Below are positions 41,664 to 50,618 of a stretch of DNA of 64,000 nucleotides, one piece after another (the first letter of the stretch is position 1; each line of letters opens with the position of its first letter). The DNA comes from Sphingomonas sp. (GTDB taxonomy: Bacteria > Pseudomonadota > Alphaproteobacteria > Sphingomonadales > Sphingomonadaceae): the NCBI GenBank assembly GCA_021732445.1, contig JAKFUZ010000011.1:1-64000 (forward strand), written 5' to 3'. A program made the translations under genes and the position numbers. The notes below the pieces were generated by a model. It had not been told where the DNA came from and made no database searches. It saw only the letters and a program-made list of their open reading frames with translations.

Positions 41664-44009
41664 TCATGCGCGGCGCTGCCCGGTGCATTGGGCTATTGTC
41701 TCCAGCAGGCCGCTGCGGTCGTAGCGATAGATGCTGCCATCATCGCCGGCGCCGGCAACCGCTGCATCGCGCAAGCGAACGACGGGATGGCCGCCGGAGG
41801 CCTCGATCGCGTCCGCTGCCATCGCCAGGGTTACCGCTGCGCGTTCGTGCGCGCCAAGGCTGGTTGCGACGCGGTATCCTGCGCCCTCCAGCACCGGGCG
41901 CAGGAACATGTCCATCCAGTCGCTCTCACCGCCGGCGAGCAGGCACAGGGGGGCTTTGCCTTCCCCGCCTGCCTTTTCGGCATGAGCGGCGAACAGCCAG
42001 TGAATATCGAGAATTTCAATCGGTTCCCCGTCAACCTGGACGACGCCGGCAACGGGCCCCGGCGCGCGGGCGGGGAGCATTGACTCCACGACATGGACGA
42101 TATCCAGGGCCTCTGCGATGGCGTAGCCGATTTCGGACCGGCCATCGACCATCCGCAGCACGTCAATGTCGGTCTGCCCGGCCAGCGCTTCGGCGGCGAG
42201 CGGTGAGCCGCAGGTCGCCAGCGGGATGATCGCGGTTCCCGTTGCCCAGCGCAACAGGCCAGCGGACTGCCGGATCGTCTCAGCGGGCGCCAGTTCCACC
42301 CGGTCGATCACGTCCAGCGGCGCGGCGCGGCGAACACCGTCAAAGTCCATAAACAGCAGCACCGGCATCCCGGCGACATGCCGTGCGGCGTCGTCCTGCT
42401 CGGCAAAACGGTCAGCGTCGGCGGTTACAAATTGCAGGCCCGCAGCATTGGCAATGCCGGCGCAATCCAGCAGCAGCATCGGCAGGCCCGAATCGGGCAA
42501 TGTCTGGCCAGCATAAAGCCCGGTATTCATGATAGCGGGCGGGGCCGGCTTGATAACAAGCTCTTCATTGTCGAATATCGCGTCCACGGCGATCGCAAAT
42601 GTGCCCGCCGCTACCGAAACGATGGCAAGGGTGGTCGGCAGCGCGTTGCCCACGCGCTTGATCCCCAAAACCCGGTCAAGCGCGACAAGGGGCAGCCGCC
42701 GGTCGCGCACGGTGGCAACAGGTGTCTCGCCCAGCATGTCCACGCGGACCGAGTCGCCGCGCACGGTAACGATTTCCTCGATGGCAGGGCGTGAAATGGC
42801 AAAGCGCTGGCCCGCCACCCCGACGACGATGGTGGAAATTATCGACAGCGTCAGCGGCACATAAATCGAAAGCGACAGGCCCCGGCCCGGCGTGTTTACA
42901 ACATCGATGCGGCCACCAATTTGTTCTATGTTGGCGCGCACGACATCCATGCCGACTCCGCGCCCGGAAATGGCGGTGGCCTCAGCCTTGCTCGTCACAC
43001 CCGGCTCAAAGATCAGGTTCAGTTTGGCCTGTTCGGAGAGCGCGTTGAGGGCAGCCTCGCTCCGGGTGCCGTTGGTTGCCAGGCGCGCCACCAGGGCTGC
43101 AACATCGATACCCCGGCCGTCATCGGCAATTTCCACGATAATCTGGTTGCCGGACTGGCGCGCCGACACCGTAAGGCGACCATTTTCACGCTTGCCCGCC
43201 GCGCGGCGCTGGCCCGGCGTTTCGATGCCGTGGTCAAGCGCATTGCGAATGATGTGGACCAGGGGATCGCGCATCATCTCGATCATCTCGCGGTCCAGCT
43301 CGACATCGGCGCCGTCGATATGCAACGTCACTGACTTGCCGAGTTCTGCCGCGGTATCGCGCACCATGCGCGGCAACGCCGAGAACAGGGCGTCGATTTT
43401 CTGCATCCGGGTTCGCGTAACCGTGTCGCGCATTTCGGCAACCGTATGCGACAGCCGGTCGAGCGCTGCCTCCGTCGCGGGATCAACCGCTGCATCGCGC
43501 AACCGGCGCGACAGCTCGTTGCGGGCAAGCACCATATCGGACATGCCGCTCATCATCCGGTCGAGCAAATCGACATTAAGCCTTACGCTGCGCGTGGGTG
43601 AGCGCGGCGCCGTGGTGATGACACCCGGAATCGCGGCTTCGGCGCCCTCATCGAGCGCGGCGATGAGCAGATCTTCGCCCGAATCGTCAAGCGCGGTGCC
43701 GGCATCGATCGCTTCGATAATCTCGCCGATCCGGTCGACAATGGCGAGCACGGCGTTGACCAGCTTGGTATTGGGTGCCCGCTCCCCGCTTCGCACCGCC
43801 GCGAGCACATCTTCAGCGGCATGGCTCAGCCGGCTGAGGCGCGGCAGATCGAGAAAGCCACAGCTTCCCTTCACCGTGTGGACAAAACGGAAAATCGCAT
43901 CGAGCCGGTGCCGGTCGGACGGGTCGGACTCCCAGGCGATGATTTCGCCCGTCAGCGCTTCCAGTGTTTCGCGGGTTTCAGCGATAAATTCTTGAAGCAG
44001 ATCGTCCAT
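41664..44009 (-). CDS. cheA: Chemotaxis histidine kinase CheA, atypical architecture
   Basis: A 781-residue CheA. HPt domain at residues about 1-110 with His44 in HTVKGSCGF; dimerisation helices about 141-215; kinase core about 220-385 with N-box HIIRNALDHG, G1 DDGRGI and G2 GRGVGMD; a CheW-like domain about 390-520. After this comes a second CheW-like region (about 540-665) and a C-terminal stretch resembling a receiver fold (LCLLAGGESDWMDMFLRPVL) that lacks the phosphorylation Asp. The linker between HPt and dimerisation helices is too short for a standard P2 domain. It starts the che operon, about 60 nt downstream of chpT. Confidence 0.92.
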   Translation of the reverse strand: MDDLLQEFIAETRETLEALTGEIIAWESDPSDRHRLDAIFRFVHTVKGSCGFLDLPRLSRLSHAAEDVLAAVRSGERAPNTKLVNAVLAIVDRIGEIIEAIDAGTALDDSGEDLLIAALDEGAEAAIPGVITTAPRSPTRSVRLNVDLLDRMMSGMSDMVLARNELSRRLRDAAVDPATEAALDRLSHTVAEMRDTVTRTRMQKIDALFSALPRMVRDTAAELGKSVTLHIDGADVELDREMIEMMRDPLVHIIRNALDHGIETPGQRRAAGKRENGRLTVSARQSGNQIIVEIADDGRGIDVAALVARLATNGTRSEAALNALSEQAKLNLIFEPGVTSKAEATAISGRGVGMDVVRANIEQIGGRIDVVNTPGRGLSLSIYVPLTLSIISTIVVGVAGQRFAISRPAIEEIVTVRGDSVRVDMLGETPVATVRDRRLPLVALDRVLGIKRVGNALPTTLAIVSVAAGTFAIAVDAIFDNEELVIKPAPPAIMNTGLYAGQTLPDSGLPMLLLDCAGIANAAGLQFVTADADRFAEQDDAARHVAGMPVLLFMDFDGVRRAAPLDVIDRVELAPAETIRQSAGLLRWATGTAIIPLATCGSPLAAEALAGQTDIDVLRMVDGRSEIGYAIAEALDIVHVVESMLPARAPGPVAGVVQVDGEPIEILDIHWLFAAHAEKAGGEGKAPLCLLAGGESDWMDMFLRPVLEGAGYRVATSLGAHERAAVTLAMAADAIEASGGHPVVRLRDAAVAGAGDDGSIYRYDRSGLLETIAQCTGQRRA

Positions 44010-44070
44010 GGGCCCCCGGCGTGCCGCTTTTTCGGCAGCCCTTCATGGACACAAGCGGTTAATTTGCGGT

Positions 44071-44715
44071 TTACCCAGCGTTCAGCGATGCGCCGAACAG
44101 CAGCACGGGTGCATCTGGCGGTGACACCTGAACCGAACCACCGCCTAGCGCTACGATTTCGTGCACCAGATGCGCGGCGGCCGCGCGTGGGGTGATGACG
44201 GTGTCGGTACCGCCGCCGAGCAGCGCGCCGCGCAACTCGTCATCCAGCACGATGCGCGGCCCGTCTGCGCGCACGACGATTTCCACAAGCGACCCGCGCT
44301 GCTCGGCGCCAATATCAAGTTGCCCCCCGCGGACCAGCGCGTCGCCTGCGATGAGTGCCAAGTTCATCAACACTTTTACCGATTGCTTGGGCAGCACCGT
44401 TTCGTCGACCAGCCAGCCGATTTTCACGCGGTGGCTGTCCCCGAACAGGCCGTCAATCGCGGCGCGCGCCTCGCGCGTGTCGATCGTATCTCCAAAGCCG
44501 CCCGCGGCGCCAAAGGCCAGCCGGAAGAATTTCAGCTTGTTGGCAGAGGCCTTGGCACTTTCGCTCAGCAGTTCAAGGCAGCGCGCGCGCATTTCGGGGT
44601 CATGCTCGTCGGCGAGCAGCTCAAGCCCGTTGTTGAGCGCGCCCACCGGGCTGAGCAGATCGTGGCACAGCCGCGAGCACAACAGGCTGGCGAAATCAAC
44701 CGGGGTTATCGTCAA
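44071..44715 (-). CDS. chpT: ChpT-type histidine phosphotransferase
   Basis: A 214-residue protein with the ChpT plan: a DHp-like helical pair with the phospho-acceptor His in SRLCHDLLSPVGALNNGLELL and a degenerate ATPase-like C-terminal domain. In Caulobacter ChpT passes phosphate from CckA to CtrA and CpdR. Here it sits between the che genes and a JAMM protease, so a link to motility control is likely but inferred. Its start overlaps the JAMM gene's stop by 4 nt. Confidence 0.85.
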   Translation of the reverse strand: MTITPVDFASLLCSRLCHDLLSPVGALNNGLELLADEHDPEMRARCLELLSESAKASANKLKFFRLAFGAAGGFGDTIDTREARAAIDGLFGDSHRVKIGWLVDETVLPKQSVKVLMNLALIAGDALVRGGQLDIGAEQRGSLVEIVVRADGPRIVLDDELRGALLGGGTDTVITPRAAAAHLVHEIVALGGGSVQVSPPDAPVLLFGASLNAG

Positions 44716-45221
44716 ACCGCTTCACTCCTTGGCGCGTGGTGATCGCCTGGATATGCCACTACCCGCAGTGGCGCCCGCTTGCCAACCACCAAGTCAAACC
44801 CGACCGGATCGAACCGGCCGTGAATCACCCCATCGGGCACGGCACGGAATATGCGGGCTTCGCGCGCGGTCGCGATCAGCCATAGCGCGCCATCGGGCGC
44901 TGCGCTCGCCGCATCGGTTGGTGATGGCATGACGTCATCGGTCAGGTGCGTGTGGTAAAAGCCCAGCACGGCAAGCGCACCGGGCCGCCGCGCGCGCCGA
45001 TAGGCCGCGATCAGCGCTGCTGGATCAATCTCGAAATGGGTGCGCGGTGTGGGCGACACATTTGCCGCCGGCACCACGCGGCGCACCTTGCCCCCGCGCC
45101 CCAGCAAAATGCCGCATCGCTCCTCCGGGGGGCCGGCGGCACCGCCGTGCAGCGGGGTAGTCACCGCCGGGCGCAATATCGTTCGCAGCAGCGCGCTTGA
45201 TATCTGCGGGACGATTTCCAT
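44712..45221 (-). CDS. JAMM/MPN family metalloprotease (Mov34-like)
   Basis: A 169-residue MPN-domain protein with an intact JAMM motif: Glu in PEERCGILLG and HTHLTDDVMPSPTD, giving HxH-x7-SxxD. Eukaryotic relatives remove ubiquitin; bacterial ones include sulfur-carrier proteases and enzymes of unknown substrate. Fused to chpT by an ATGA overlap and divergent from rluD with only 11 nt between start codons. No ubiquitin-like gene is visible nearby, so the substrate is open. Confidence 0.85.
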   Translation of the reverse strand: MEIVPQISSALLRTILRPAVTTPLHGGAAGPPEERCGILLGRGGKVRRVVPAANVSPTPRTHFEIDPAALIAAYRRARRPGALAVLGFYHTHLTDDVMPSPTDAASAAPDGALWLIATAREARIFRAVPDGVIHGRFDPVGFDLVVGKRAPLRVVAYPGDHHAPRSEAV

Positions 45222-45232
45222 ATCGGCATGGT

Positions 45233-46183
45233 ATGAACCGGGGGGGCGAAACCATTCAAGTGCGCATTGCCAGCGATGCCGGCGGCATCCGGCTTGACCG
45301 CGCGCTTGCTCAGTCGGTTGCGGATGTGTCGCGCGAGCGGCTGAAGGCGCTGATCGCGGCGGGCAATGTTGCTGAAGCCAGCGGGCTTGCAACCCGTGAC
45401 CCCGCCCGAAAGACGCAGGCCGGCGAAGTTTTCAGCGTCACCCTGCCCCCACCGACCGCGCTTGCCAATGAAGCGCAGGACATTGCACTCAATGTCGTGT
45501 TCGAAGATGCGCACCTCATTGTGATCGACAAGCCGGCGGGGCTGGTCGTGCACCCGGCAGCCGGCAATCTCGATGGCACGCTGGTCAACGCGCTGCTCCA
45601 TCACTGCGCGGGCCAGCTATCCGGCATTGGCGGGGTGGCCCGGCCAGGCATTGTCCACCGCATCGACAAGGACACCTCAGGGCTGATGGTGGCGGCCAAA
45701 AGCGACCGCGCGCACGAAGGGCTCGCCCGCCAGTTTGCCGTGCACAGCATCGACCGGCGCTACCGTGCGATCGTTGCCGGTCGCCCGAACCCGGCTGCCG
45801 GCACGGTTGATGCGCCGCTCGGCCGCTCGCCTGCAAACCGCAAGAAAATGGCGGTTGTTGAAAGCGGCAAGCGTGCGGTCACCCATTTCCGGCTGATCCG
45901 TCCGCTGCGCGATGCAGCGCTCGTTGAATGCCGGCTGGAAACGGGGCGCACACATCAGGTGCGGGTGCACATGGCGTCAATAGGCCACGCCTTGCTGGGC
46001 GATCCGGTATATGCCAGAACAAAATCGGGGCACCGGGCGGTGCTGGAGAATCTTGGGTTCAGGCGCCAGGCGCTGCACGCGGCCCATTTGGGTTTTGTTC
46101 ATCCGGCAAATAGTATCGCTTTGTCGTTTGAAAGCGAATTGCCAGACGACATGGCGCAGCTTTTGGATACACTCAATGTCTAG
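45233..46183 (+). CDS. rluD: Ribosomal large subunit pseudouridine synthase, RluD type
   Basis: A 316-residue pseudouridine synthase with an N-terminal S4 domain (IRLDRALAQSVADVSRERLKALI) and the RluA/RluD catalytic domain, with the catalytic Asp in HRIDKDTSGL. RluD modifies helix 69 of 23S rRNA; assignment among RluA-type enzymes rests on the S4 domain. ATG 45233 is 11 nt from the divergent JAMM gene start, so its promoter must overlap that gene. Confidence 0.9.
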   Translation: MNRGGETIQVRIASDAGGIRLDRALAQSVADVSRERLKALIAAGNVAEASGLATRDPARKTQAGEVFSVTLPPPTALANEAQDIALNVVFEDAHLIVIDKPAGLVVHPAAGNLDGTLVNALLHHCAGQLSGIGGVARPGIVHRIDKDTSGLMVAAKSDRAHEGLARQFAVHSIDRRYRAIVAGRPNPAAGTVDAPLGRSPANRKKMAVVESGKRAVTHFRLIRPLRDAALVECRLETGRTHQVRVHMASIGHALLGDPVYARTKSGHRAVLENLGFRRQALHAAHLGFVHPANSIALSFESELPDDMAQLLDTLNV

Positions 46184-46231
46184 CGCAGCACCCTGCCCGC
46201 CACGGCAGCGGCGCTGCCACCATAAGGAGTA

Positions 46232-47143
46232 ATGACGATGGCCAGCGGAAGCAACGTCCCGGCGACGATCCCCGCGCTCGGCGGAGAAGCCAGCCTCAAT
46301 CGCTATCTGGCGGAAATCAAGAAATTTCCGATTCTGGCGCCCGAGCAGGAATATATGCTCGCCAAGCGCTTTGAAGAACATGGCGACCCCGATGCGGCAG
46401 CGCAGCTCGTGACATCGCATCTGCGCCTCGTCGCCAAGATCGCGATGGGCTATCGCGGCTATGGCCTGCCCGTGTCCGAGCTGATTTCGGAGGGTAATAT
46501 CGGCCTGATGCAGGGCGTGAAGAAGTTCGAGGCAGACCGGGGCTTTCGCCTGGCGACCTATGCGATGTGGTGGATCCGCGCGTCGATCCAGGAGTTTATC
46601 CTGCGCTCGTGGAGCCTTGTCAAAATGGGCACGACCGCCGCCCAGAAAAAGCTGTTCTTCAACCTGCGGCGGATGAAGGCCAAGCTCGACGCCTTCGAAG
46701 ATGGCGACCTGAAGCCTGAGGATCTGGCGAAAATCGCCAAAGATCTGGGTGTCACCGAAGATGAGGTGACGAGCATGAACCGCCGTATGGCGATGGGCGG
46801 CGATACCTCGCTCAACGTGCCGATGCGCGAGGATGGCGAGGGCCAGTGGCAGGATTGGCTGGCCGACGATGCGCCGCTGCAGGATGCGGTCGTCGCCGAC
46901 GCGCAGGAGGCCGATGTGCGCCACTCGATGCTGGTCACCGCAATGGACGCCCTCAATGAGCGCGAGAAGCACATTTTGACCGAGCGCCGCCTGACCGACG
47001 ACCCAAAAACGCTCGAAGAGCTCAGCCAGGTCTATAATGTCTCGCGTGAACGGGTGCGCCAGATCGAGGTGCGCGCCTTTGAAAAACTGCAAAAGGCAAT
47101 GATGCGGCTGGCCGGCGACCGGCCCATGCTGGCGATGGGTTGA
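46232..47143 (+). CDS. rpoH: RNA polymerase heat-shock sigma factor RpoH
   Basis: A 303-residue sigma-32. Region 2 has SEGNIGLMQGVKKFEADRG and ATYAMWWIRASIQEFILRSW, the RpoH box is QKKLFFNLR, and region 4 has LSQVYNVSRERVRQIEVRAF. AAGGAG precedes ATG 46232. It directs transcription of heat-shock genes. It lies 48 nt after rluD on the same strand. Confidence 0.95.
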   Translation: MTMASGSNVPATIPALGGEASLNRYLAEIKKFPILAPEQEYMLAKRFEEHGDPDAAAQLVTSHLRLVAKIAMGYRGYGLPVSELISEGNIGLMQGVKKFEADRGFRLATYAMWWIRASIQEFILRSWSLVKMGTTAAQKKLFFNLRRMKAKLDAFEDGDLKPEDLAKIAKDLGVTEDEVTSMNRRMAMGGDTSLNVPMREDGEGQWQDWLADDAPLQDAVVADAQEADVRHSMLVTAMDALNEREKHILTERRLTDDPKTLEELSQVYNVSRERVRQIEVRAFEKLQKAMMRLAGDRPMLAMG

Positions 47144-47269
47144 TCGGGCGCGGAACGAAATAAGCCGCACGCCGGGCAGCCGCGGCCGCTCGGGTCCGCA
47201 GACCGCCGGGCCGGTGCGGGGCCAGCGCGGGCTTGATCGCGCCTGCCGCTTTGTGCAAGCGGATACCCC

Positions 47270-47944
47270 ATGGCCTGGCGCATTGCCCTGTTCGTTATAA
47301 AGCTGGTAGGCGGTTTCCTGCTCGTGTCGGTGTTGTGGGTGCTCGCCTACCGGTTTGTTGCGCCACCGATCACCTTCACCATGATCGGCGACGCGCTTGG
47401 CGGCCACAGCATTTCAAGGGCGTGGATGCCGCTTGCAAAGATCGACCGCAACATGGCGCGCGCCGTTATTGCCGGGGAAGATTCGCGATTTTGCGAGCAT
47501 CGCGGCTTTGATTTCGGCGCCATTGAAAAGGCCTATCAGCGCAACGCGCAGGGCGGACGCATCCGCGGTGGCTCGACCATCAGCCAGCAGACCGCCAAGA
47601 ACGCCTTCCTCATCCAGGGTGGGGGCTATGTCCGCAAGGCGTTCGAGGCCTATTTCACCGTGCTCATCGAGGCGCTGTGGGGCAAAAAGCGGATCATGGA
47701 AATTTATCTCAACATCGCCGAAACGGGCATTGGCACTTATGGCGTAAATGCAGGTGCCCAGCGTTATTTCGGCCATGATGCCGCGCACCTGAGCCCGGCC
47801 GAGGCCGGACGTATCGCAGCGGTGCTGCCCTTGCCCAAAAAGCGCGCGGCGGTCGCGCCCCGCGGCTTCACCCGGCGGCACGGGAACACCATCACCCGCC
47901 GGGTTGGCGTGGTGCGCAACAGCCGCCTCGACTCCTGCCTGTGA
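47270..47944 (+). CDS. mtgA: Monofunctional peptidoglycan transglycosylase
   Basis: A 224-residue GT51 glycosyltransferase that polymerises lipid II into glycan strands. An N-terminal membrane helix (FVIKLVGGFLLVSVLWVLAY) anchors the periplasmic domain, which has EDSRFCEHRGFD (catalytic Glu) and RGGSTISQQTAKN. No transpeptidase domain is present. It is 126 nt downstream of rpoH on the same strand. Confidence 0.93.
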   Translation: MAWRIALFVIKLVGGFLLVSVLWVLAYRFVAPPITFTMIGDALGGHSISRAWMPLAKIDRNMARAVIAGEDSRFCEHRGFDFGAIEKAYQRNAQGGRIRGGSTISQQTAKNAFLIQGGGYVRKAFEAYFTVLIEALWGKKRIMEIYLNIAETGIGTYGVNAGAQRYFGHDAAHLSPAEAGRIAAVLPLPKKRAAVAPRGFTRRHGNTITRRVGVVRNSRLDSCL

Positions 47945-47980
47945 CGCGCCCGGCGGCGCCAGCTGCCTGTCCGCTTTGCG

Positions 47981-48304
47981 TCAGAACGGCAGCTTGAAGC
48001 CCGGCGGCAGCGGCAGGCCGCTGGTCATTTTCTGCATTTCGCTGTTTGAGGCGGCATCGGCCTTGGCGCGCGCATCATTCAGCGCGGCAACGACCAGATC
48101 TTCCACGATCGCCTTTTCGCTTGGCTGAAGCAGGCTGTCGTCAATATCGAGCGCGATGATGCGCCCTTTGGCCGACGCCCTGACCTTTACGAGCCCGCCG
48201 CCTGCCGCCCCTTCCACCTCGATGGTGTCGAGACTGGCCTGCGCCTTTTGCAGCTCGGCCTGCACATTCTGCGCCATGGCCAGCATGTCTTCGATATCTT
48301 TCAT
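47981..48304 (-). CDS. YbaB/EbfC family nucleoid-associated protein
   Basis: A 107-residue YbaB protein, with MKDIEDMLAMAQNVQAELQKAQ at the start and GLVKVRASAKGRIIALDIDD in the core. Such proteins bind DNA as dimers and are usually encoded after dnaX, as here. The ATG overlaps the dnaX stop codon by 4 nt. Confidence 0.92.
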   Translation of the reverse strand: MKDIEDMLAMAQNVQAELQKAQASLDTIEVEGAAGGGLVKVRASAKGRIIALDIDDSLLQPSEKAIVEDLVVAALNDARAKADAASNSEMQKMTSGLPLPPGFKLPF

Positions 48305-49956
48305 GATATGCTCCGTTGTCGTGGTTCTGCGGCAAGAATTTGCGCATCGGGAAACTGGTTGAGCACCGCGCGAGCCAGCGGCATTTGCTTGAGCTGTTCC
48401 AGGGCGGCGGCGTCGCTGGCGGCCACCGTTTCGCGCATCGTCGGCGCGCCTGGCTGATCGGCCAGCGTCACGCGCCAGCTCGCTCCAGTAAGCGCACGCA
48501 GCGCCGCGGTCAGCTCGGCGGCCACCTCGGCAGGAACGGGCCGCGCATTTGACAGGGTAATGGCCCCCGGAGCGAAGGACACGATGCTTGCCGTAAGCCG
48601 CAAGGTTTCCGCCAGCCGAAGCTGGCCGCGCTGTTCGAGCAGGTGAACCAGCGCTTCGCAACTGGCGATGACCGGCGTTGGCGGCCCTGCACCCCCCGCC
48701 TCGCCAGTCGCTGCCCCGGCCCCCTGCGTTTCGGTGCGAACAGCCGGCGCGCCCTCGCCCGCCATCAGCCGCCGGGCAAGGTCTGCCGGGTCTGGCAGGC
48801 TTGCAGCGTGGATGAGGCGCAAAAGGGCCATTTCACACGCCTCTATCGGCAGCACGGCGCGCGCAACCTCATCATGGCCGCGCAGCAGCAATTGCCACAG
48901 GCGGTGCAGCGCCGGGAACGAAAGCTGCTCGGCCCAGGCGCTCAGCGCGGTGCGCTCTTCGGCTGATTGCCCCGCATCGGCCGGCGTGCCCAGTTTGGCG
49001 AGTGTTATGGCGTGAACCAGCTCAAGCAGCGCGCGCATCACGGCTTGCGGATCGACGCCCAGCGCATATTGCTGGCGCAGTGCGGCGAGGGAGGCCGTGC
49101 CCTCGCCTTTCACGAGATGGTCGAGCAAGGTGCGCACCGCGCCCCGGTCGGACAGGCCAAGCATGTCGCGCACCGCCGCCGCCGTCACCGCGCCACCTTC
49201 CACGCCGGCATGGGCAATCGCCTGATCGAGGATGGAAAGCCCGTCGCGCGCTGACCCTTCCGCCGCCCGCGCGATCAGCGCCAGCGCCTCGGGCTCGGCC
49301 ACGACCTGTTCGGCCTGGGCGACATGGGCGAAATGCTGGGCGAGCTTGTCTGCTGGAATGCGCCTCAGGTCAAAGCGCTGGCACCGCGACAAAACGGTCA
49401 CCGGGACCTTGCTCACCTCAGTAGTTGCAAACAGGAATTTGACGTGCGCCGGCGGCTCCTCCAGCGTCTTGAGCAGCGCGTTGAACGCGTTTTTCGACAG
49501 CATGTGCACTTCATCGACAATGTAGATCTTGAACCGAGCCGACACCGCTGAATAGCGCGATGCGTCGATGATTTCGCGGACATCATCCACGCCGGTATGA
49601 CTCGCAGCATCCATTTCGATCACGTCGATATGCCGACCGCCGGCGATCGCCTGGCACGGCTCGCACATGCCGCATGGGTCAATGGTCGGGCCGCCCGTGC
49701 CGTCTGTGCCGATGCAGTTCAGCGCCTTGGCAATCAGCCGCGCGGTGGATGTCTTGCCCACCCCGCGCACGCCGGTCAGCAAAAACGCGTGTGCAAGGCG
49801 CCCCCGCCTGATGGCGTTGGCAAGCGTCGTCACCATCGCGTCCTGTCCGATCAGTTCCGCGAAATTGCGCGGGCGATATTTGCGGGCAAGGACGCGATAG
49901 GCCTCGGGCTTGGCAGGCTGTTCGGGGTCACCCAAATCGAGGAAGGAGTCGGCCAT
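48301..49956 (-). CDS. dnaX: DNA polymerase III subunits gamma/tau
   Basis: A 551-residue clamp-loader ATPase. The N-terminal AAA+ domain has GVRGVGKTSTARLIAKAL, a zinc-binding group in DPCGMCEPC, the DEVHML Walker B motif and the sensor segment LSRCQRFDLRRI. The C-terminal half is the tau part that contacts polymerase and helicase. No frameshift signal was identified. It is co-transcribed with the YbaB gene and lies downstream of the SRP RNA. Confidence 0.95.
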   Translation of the reverse strand: MADSFLDLGDPEQPAKPEAYRVLARKYRPRNFAELIGQDAMVTTLANAIRRGRLAHAFLLTGVRGVGKTSTARLIAKALNCIGTDGTGGPTIDPCGMCEPCQAIAGGRHIDVIEMDAASHTGVDDVREIIDASRYSAVSARFKIYIVDEVHMLSKNAFNALLKTLEEPPAHVKFLFATTEVSKVPVTVLSRCQRFDLRRIPADKLAQHFAHVAQAEQVVAEPEALALIARAAEGSARDGLSILDQAIAHAGVEGGAVTAAAVRDMLGLSDRGAVRTLLDHLVKGEGTASLAALRQQYALGVDPQAVMRALLELVHAITLAKLGTPADAGQSAEERTALSAWAEQLSFPALHRLWQLLLRGHDEVARAVLPIEACEMALLRLIHAASLPDPADLARRLMAGEGAPAVRTETQGAGAATGEAGGAGPPTPVIASCEALVHLLEQRGQLRLAETLRLTASIVSFAPGAITLSNARPVPAEVAAELTAALRALTGASWRVTLADQPGAPTMRETVAASDAAALEQLKQMPLARAVLNQFPDAQILAAEPRQRSIS

Positions 49957-50025
49957 TGCCTGCCCGTCTATCGTTTCGCCCGCGCCCGCGCCAGCAATTG
50001 CGACACAGGACGGCGCCGGTGTGGC

Positions 50026-50125
50026 AGGGTGGGAGCCGGGACGACCCGCAGCGAAAATCGTTACGGCTGCTTCCTTCCGGACCTGACCGGGTTGGCGACG
50101 GCTACGCCCGCCCGACTCCCGGGGT
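50026..50125 (-). ncRNA. ffs: Signal recognition particle RNA (4.5S type)
   Basis: A small SRP RNA of about 100 nt on the minus strand. The conserved tip GGTCAGGTCCGGAAGGAAGC is at about 50069-50088. The flanks pair as a long hairpin, GGGAGTCGGG on the 5' side with CCCGGCTCCC on the 3' side. It lies between dnaX and the ferredoxin gene, a common place for it. Ends are approximate to about 5 nt. It is the partner of Ffh at 23.7 kb. Confidence 0.92.
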
Positions 50126-50190
50126 GCATATGGGGGACCTGGGCGGATCGATCAAGCGTGCTCAGCGATAAACGCGAACTGGGCGGCAGC

Positions 50191-50229
50191 GCCGCGCACG
50201 GTAGCCGCGCACAGTGGCCGCGCACAGTG
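50191..50229. repeat. Three 13-bp tandem repeats upstream of ffs
   Basis: GCCGCGCACGGTA is followed by two identical GCCGCGCACAGTG units with no spacer. The block lies 65-105 nt upstream of the SRP RNA 5' end, inside its likely promoter region. Confidence 0.7.
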
Positions 50230-50250
50230 GCGAATTATGGGCATCCCGCG

Positions 50251-50278
50251 GCACCCGATGCAAAAGCGCATCAGGTGC
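50251..50278 (-). terminator. Hairpin after the ferredoxin gene
   Basis: GCACC/GGTGC and GATGC/GCATC form a stem with one mismatch and a 6-nt loop, 8 nt beyond the ferredoxin stop codon on the minus strand. It would separate the Fe-S operon from ffs. No T-tract follows. Confidence 0.55.
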
Positions 50279-50285
50279 CTAATGA

Positions 50286-50618
50286 TTAGCGGCCCTGCAT
50301 GTTCCGCGCCTCGCGTGGAATGTGCACCGTCAACCCATCAAGCGCTGCGTCCAGCATGATCTGGCAGGCGAGCCGGCTGGTCCGCGTGGCCCCGAGCGCG
50401 AGGTCGAGCATATCCTCTTCCTCCTCGGTTGGAGGCGTCAGGCGCATCACGTCTGCGGCAGCGATGATGACATGGCAGGTCGAACACGCCATCTGCCCCT
50501 CGCAGGTGCCCTCCAGCGGCTGCCCGTCGGCCTGCGCGACATCGAGCAGCCGATCGCCGGGCGCGGCGCTGGCCGAGCGCACCGAGCCGTCTGCGGCGAC
50601 GAAATTGACGGTAATCAC
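50286..50618 (-). CDS. 2Fe-2S ferredoxin
   Basis: A 110-residue ferredoxin of the adrenodoxin/ISC type. Cluster cysteines are in GTCEGQMACSTCHV (C-x5-C-x2-C) and a fourth in SRLACQIML. It probably supplies electrons for Fe-S cluster assembly or a monooxygenase. Its ATG overlaps the stop codon of the cysteine desulfurase gene by 4 nt, so it is the third gene of a coupled operon. Confidence 0.9.
   Translation of the reverse strand: MITVNFVAADGSVRSASAAPGDRLLDVAQADGQPLEGTCEGQMACSTCHVIIAAADVMRLTPPTEEEEDMLDLALGATRTSRLACQIMLDAALDGLTVHIPREARNMQGR

Noticed and set aside
45977-47407. 476-residue open frame opposite rpoH
   Set aside because: Antisense to RpoH with its complete sigma-factor motifs.
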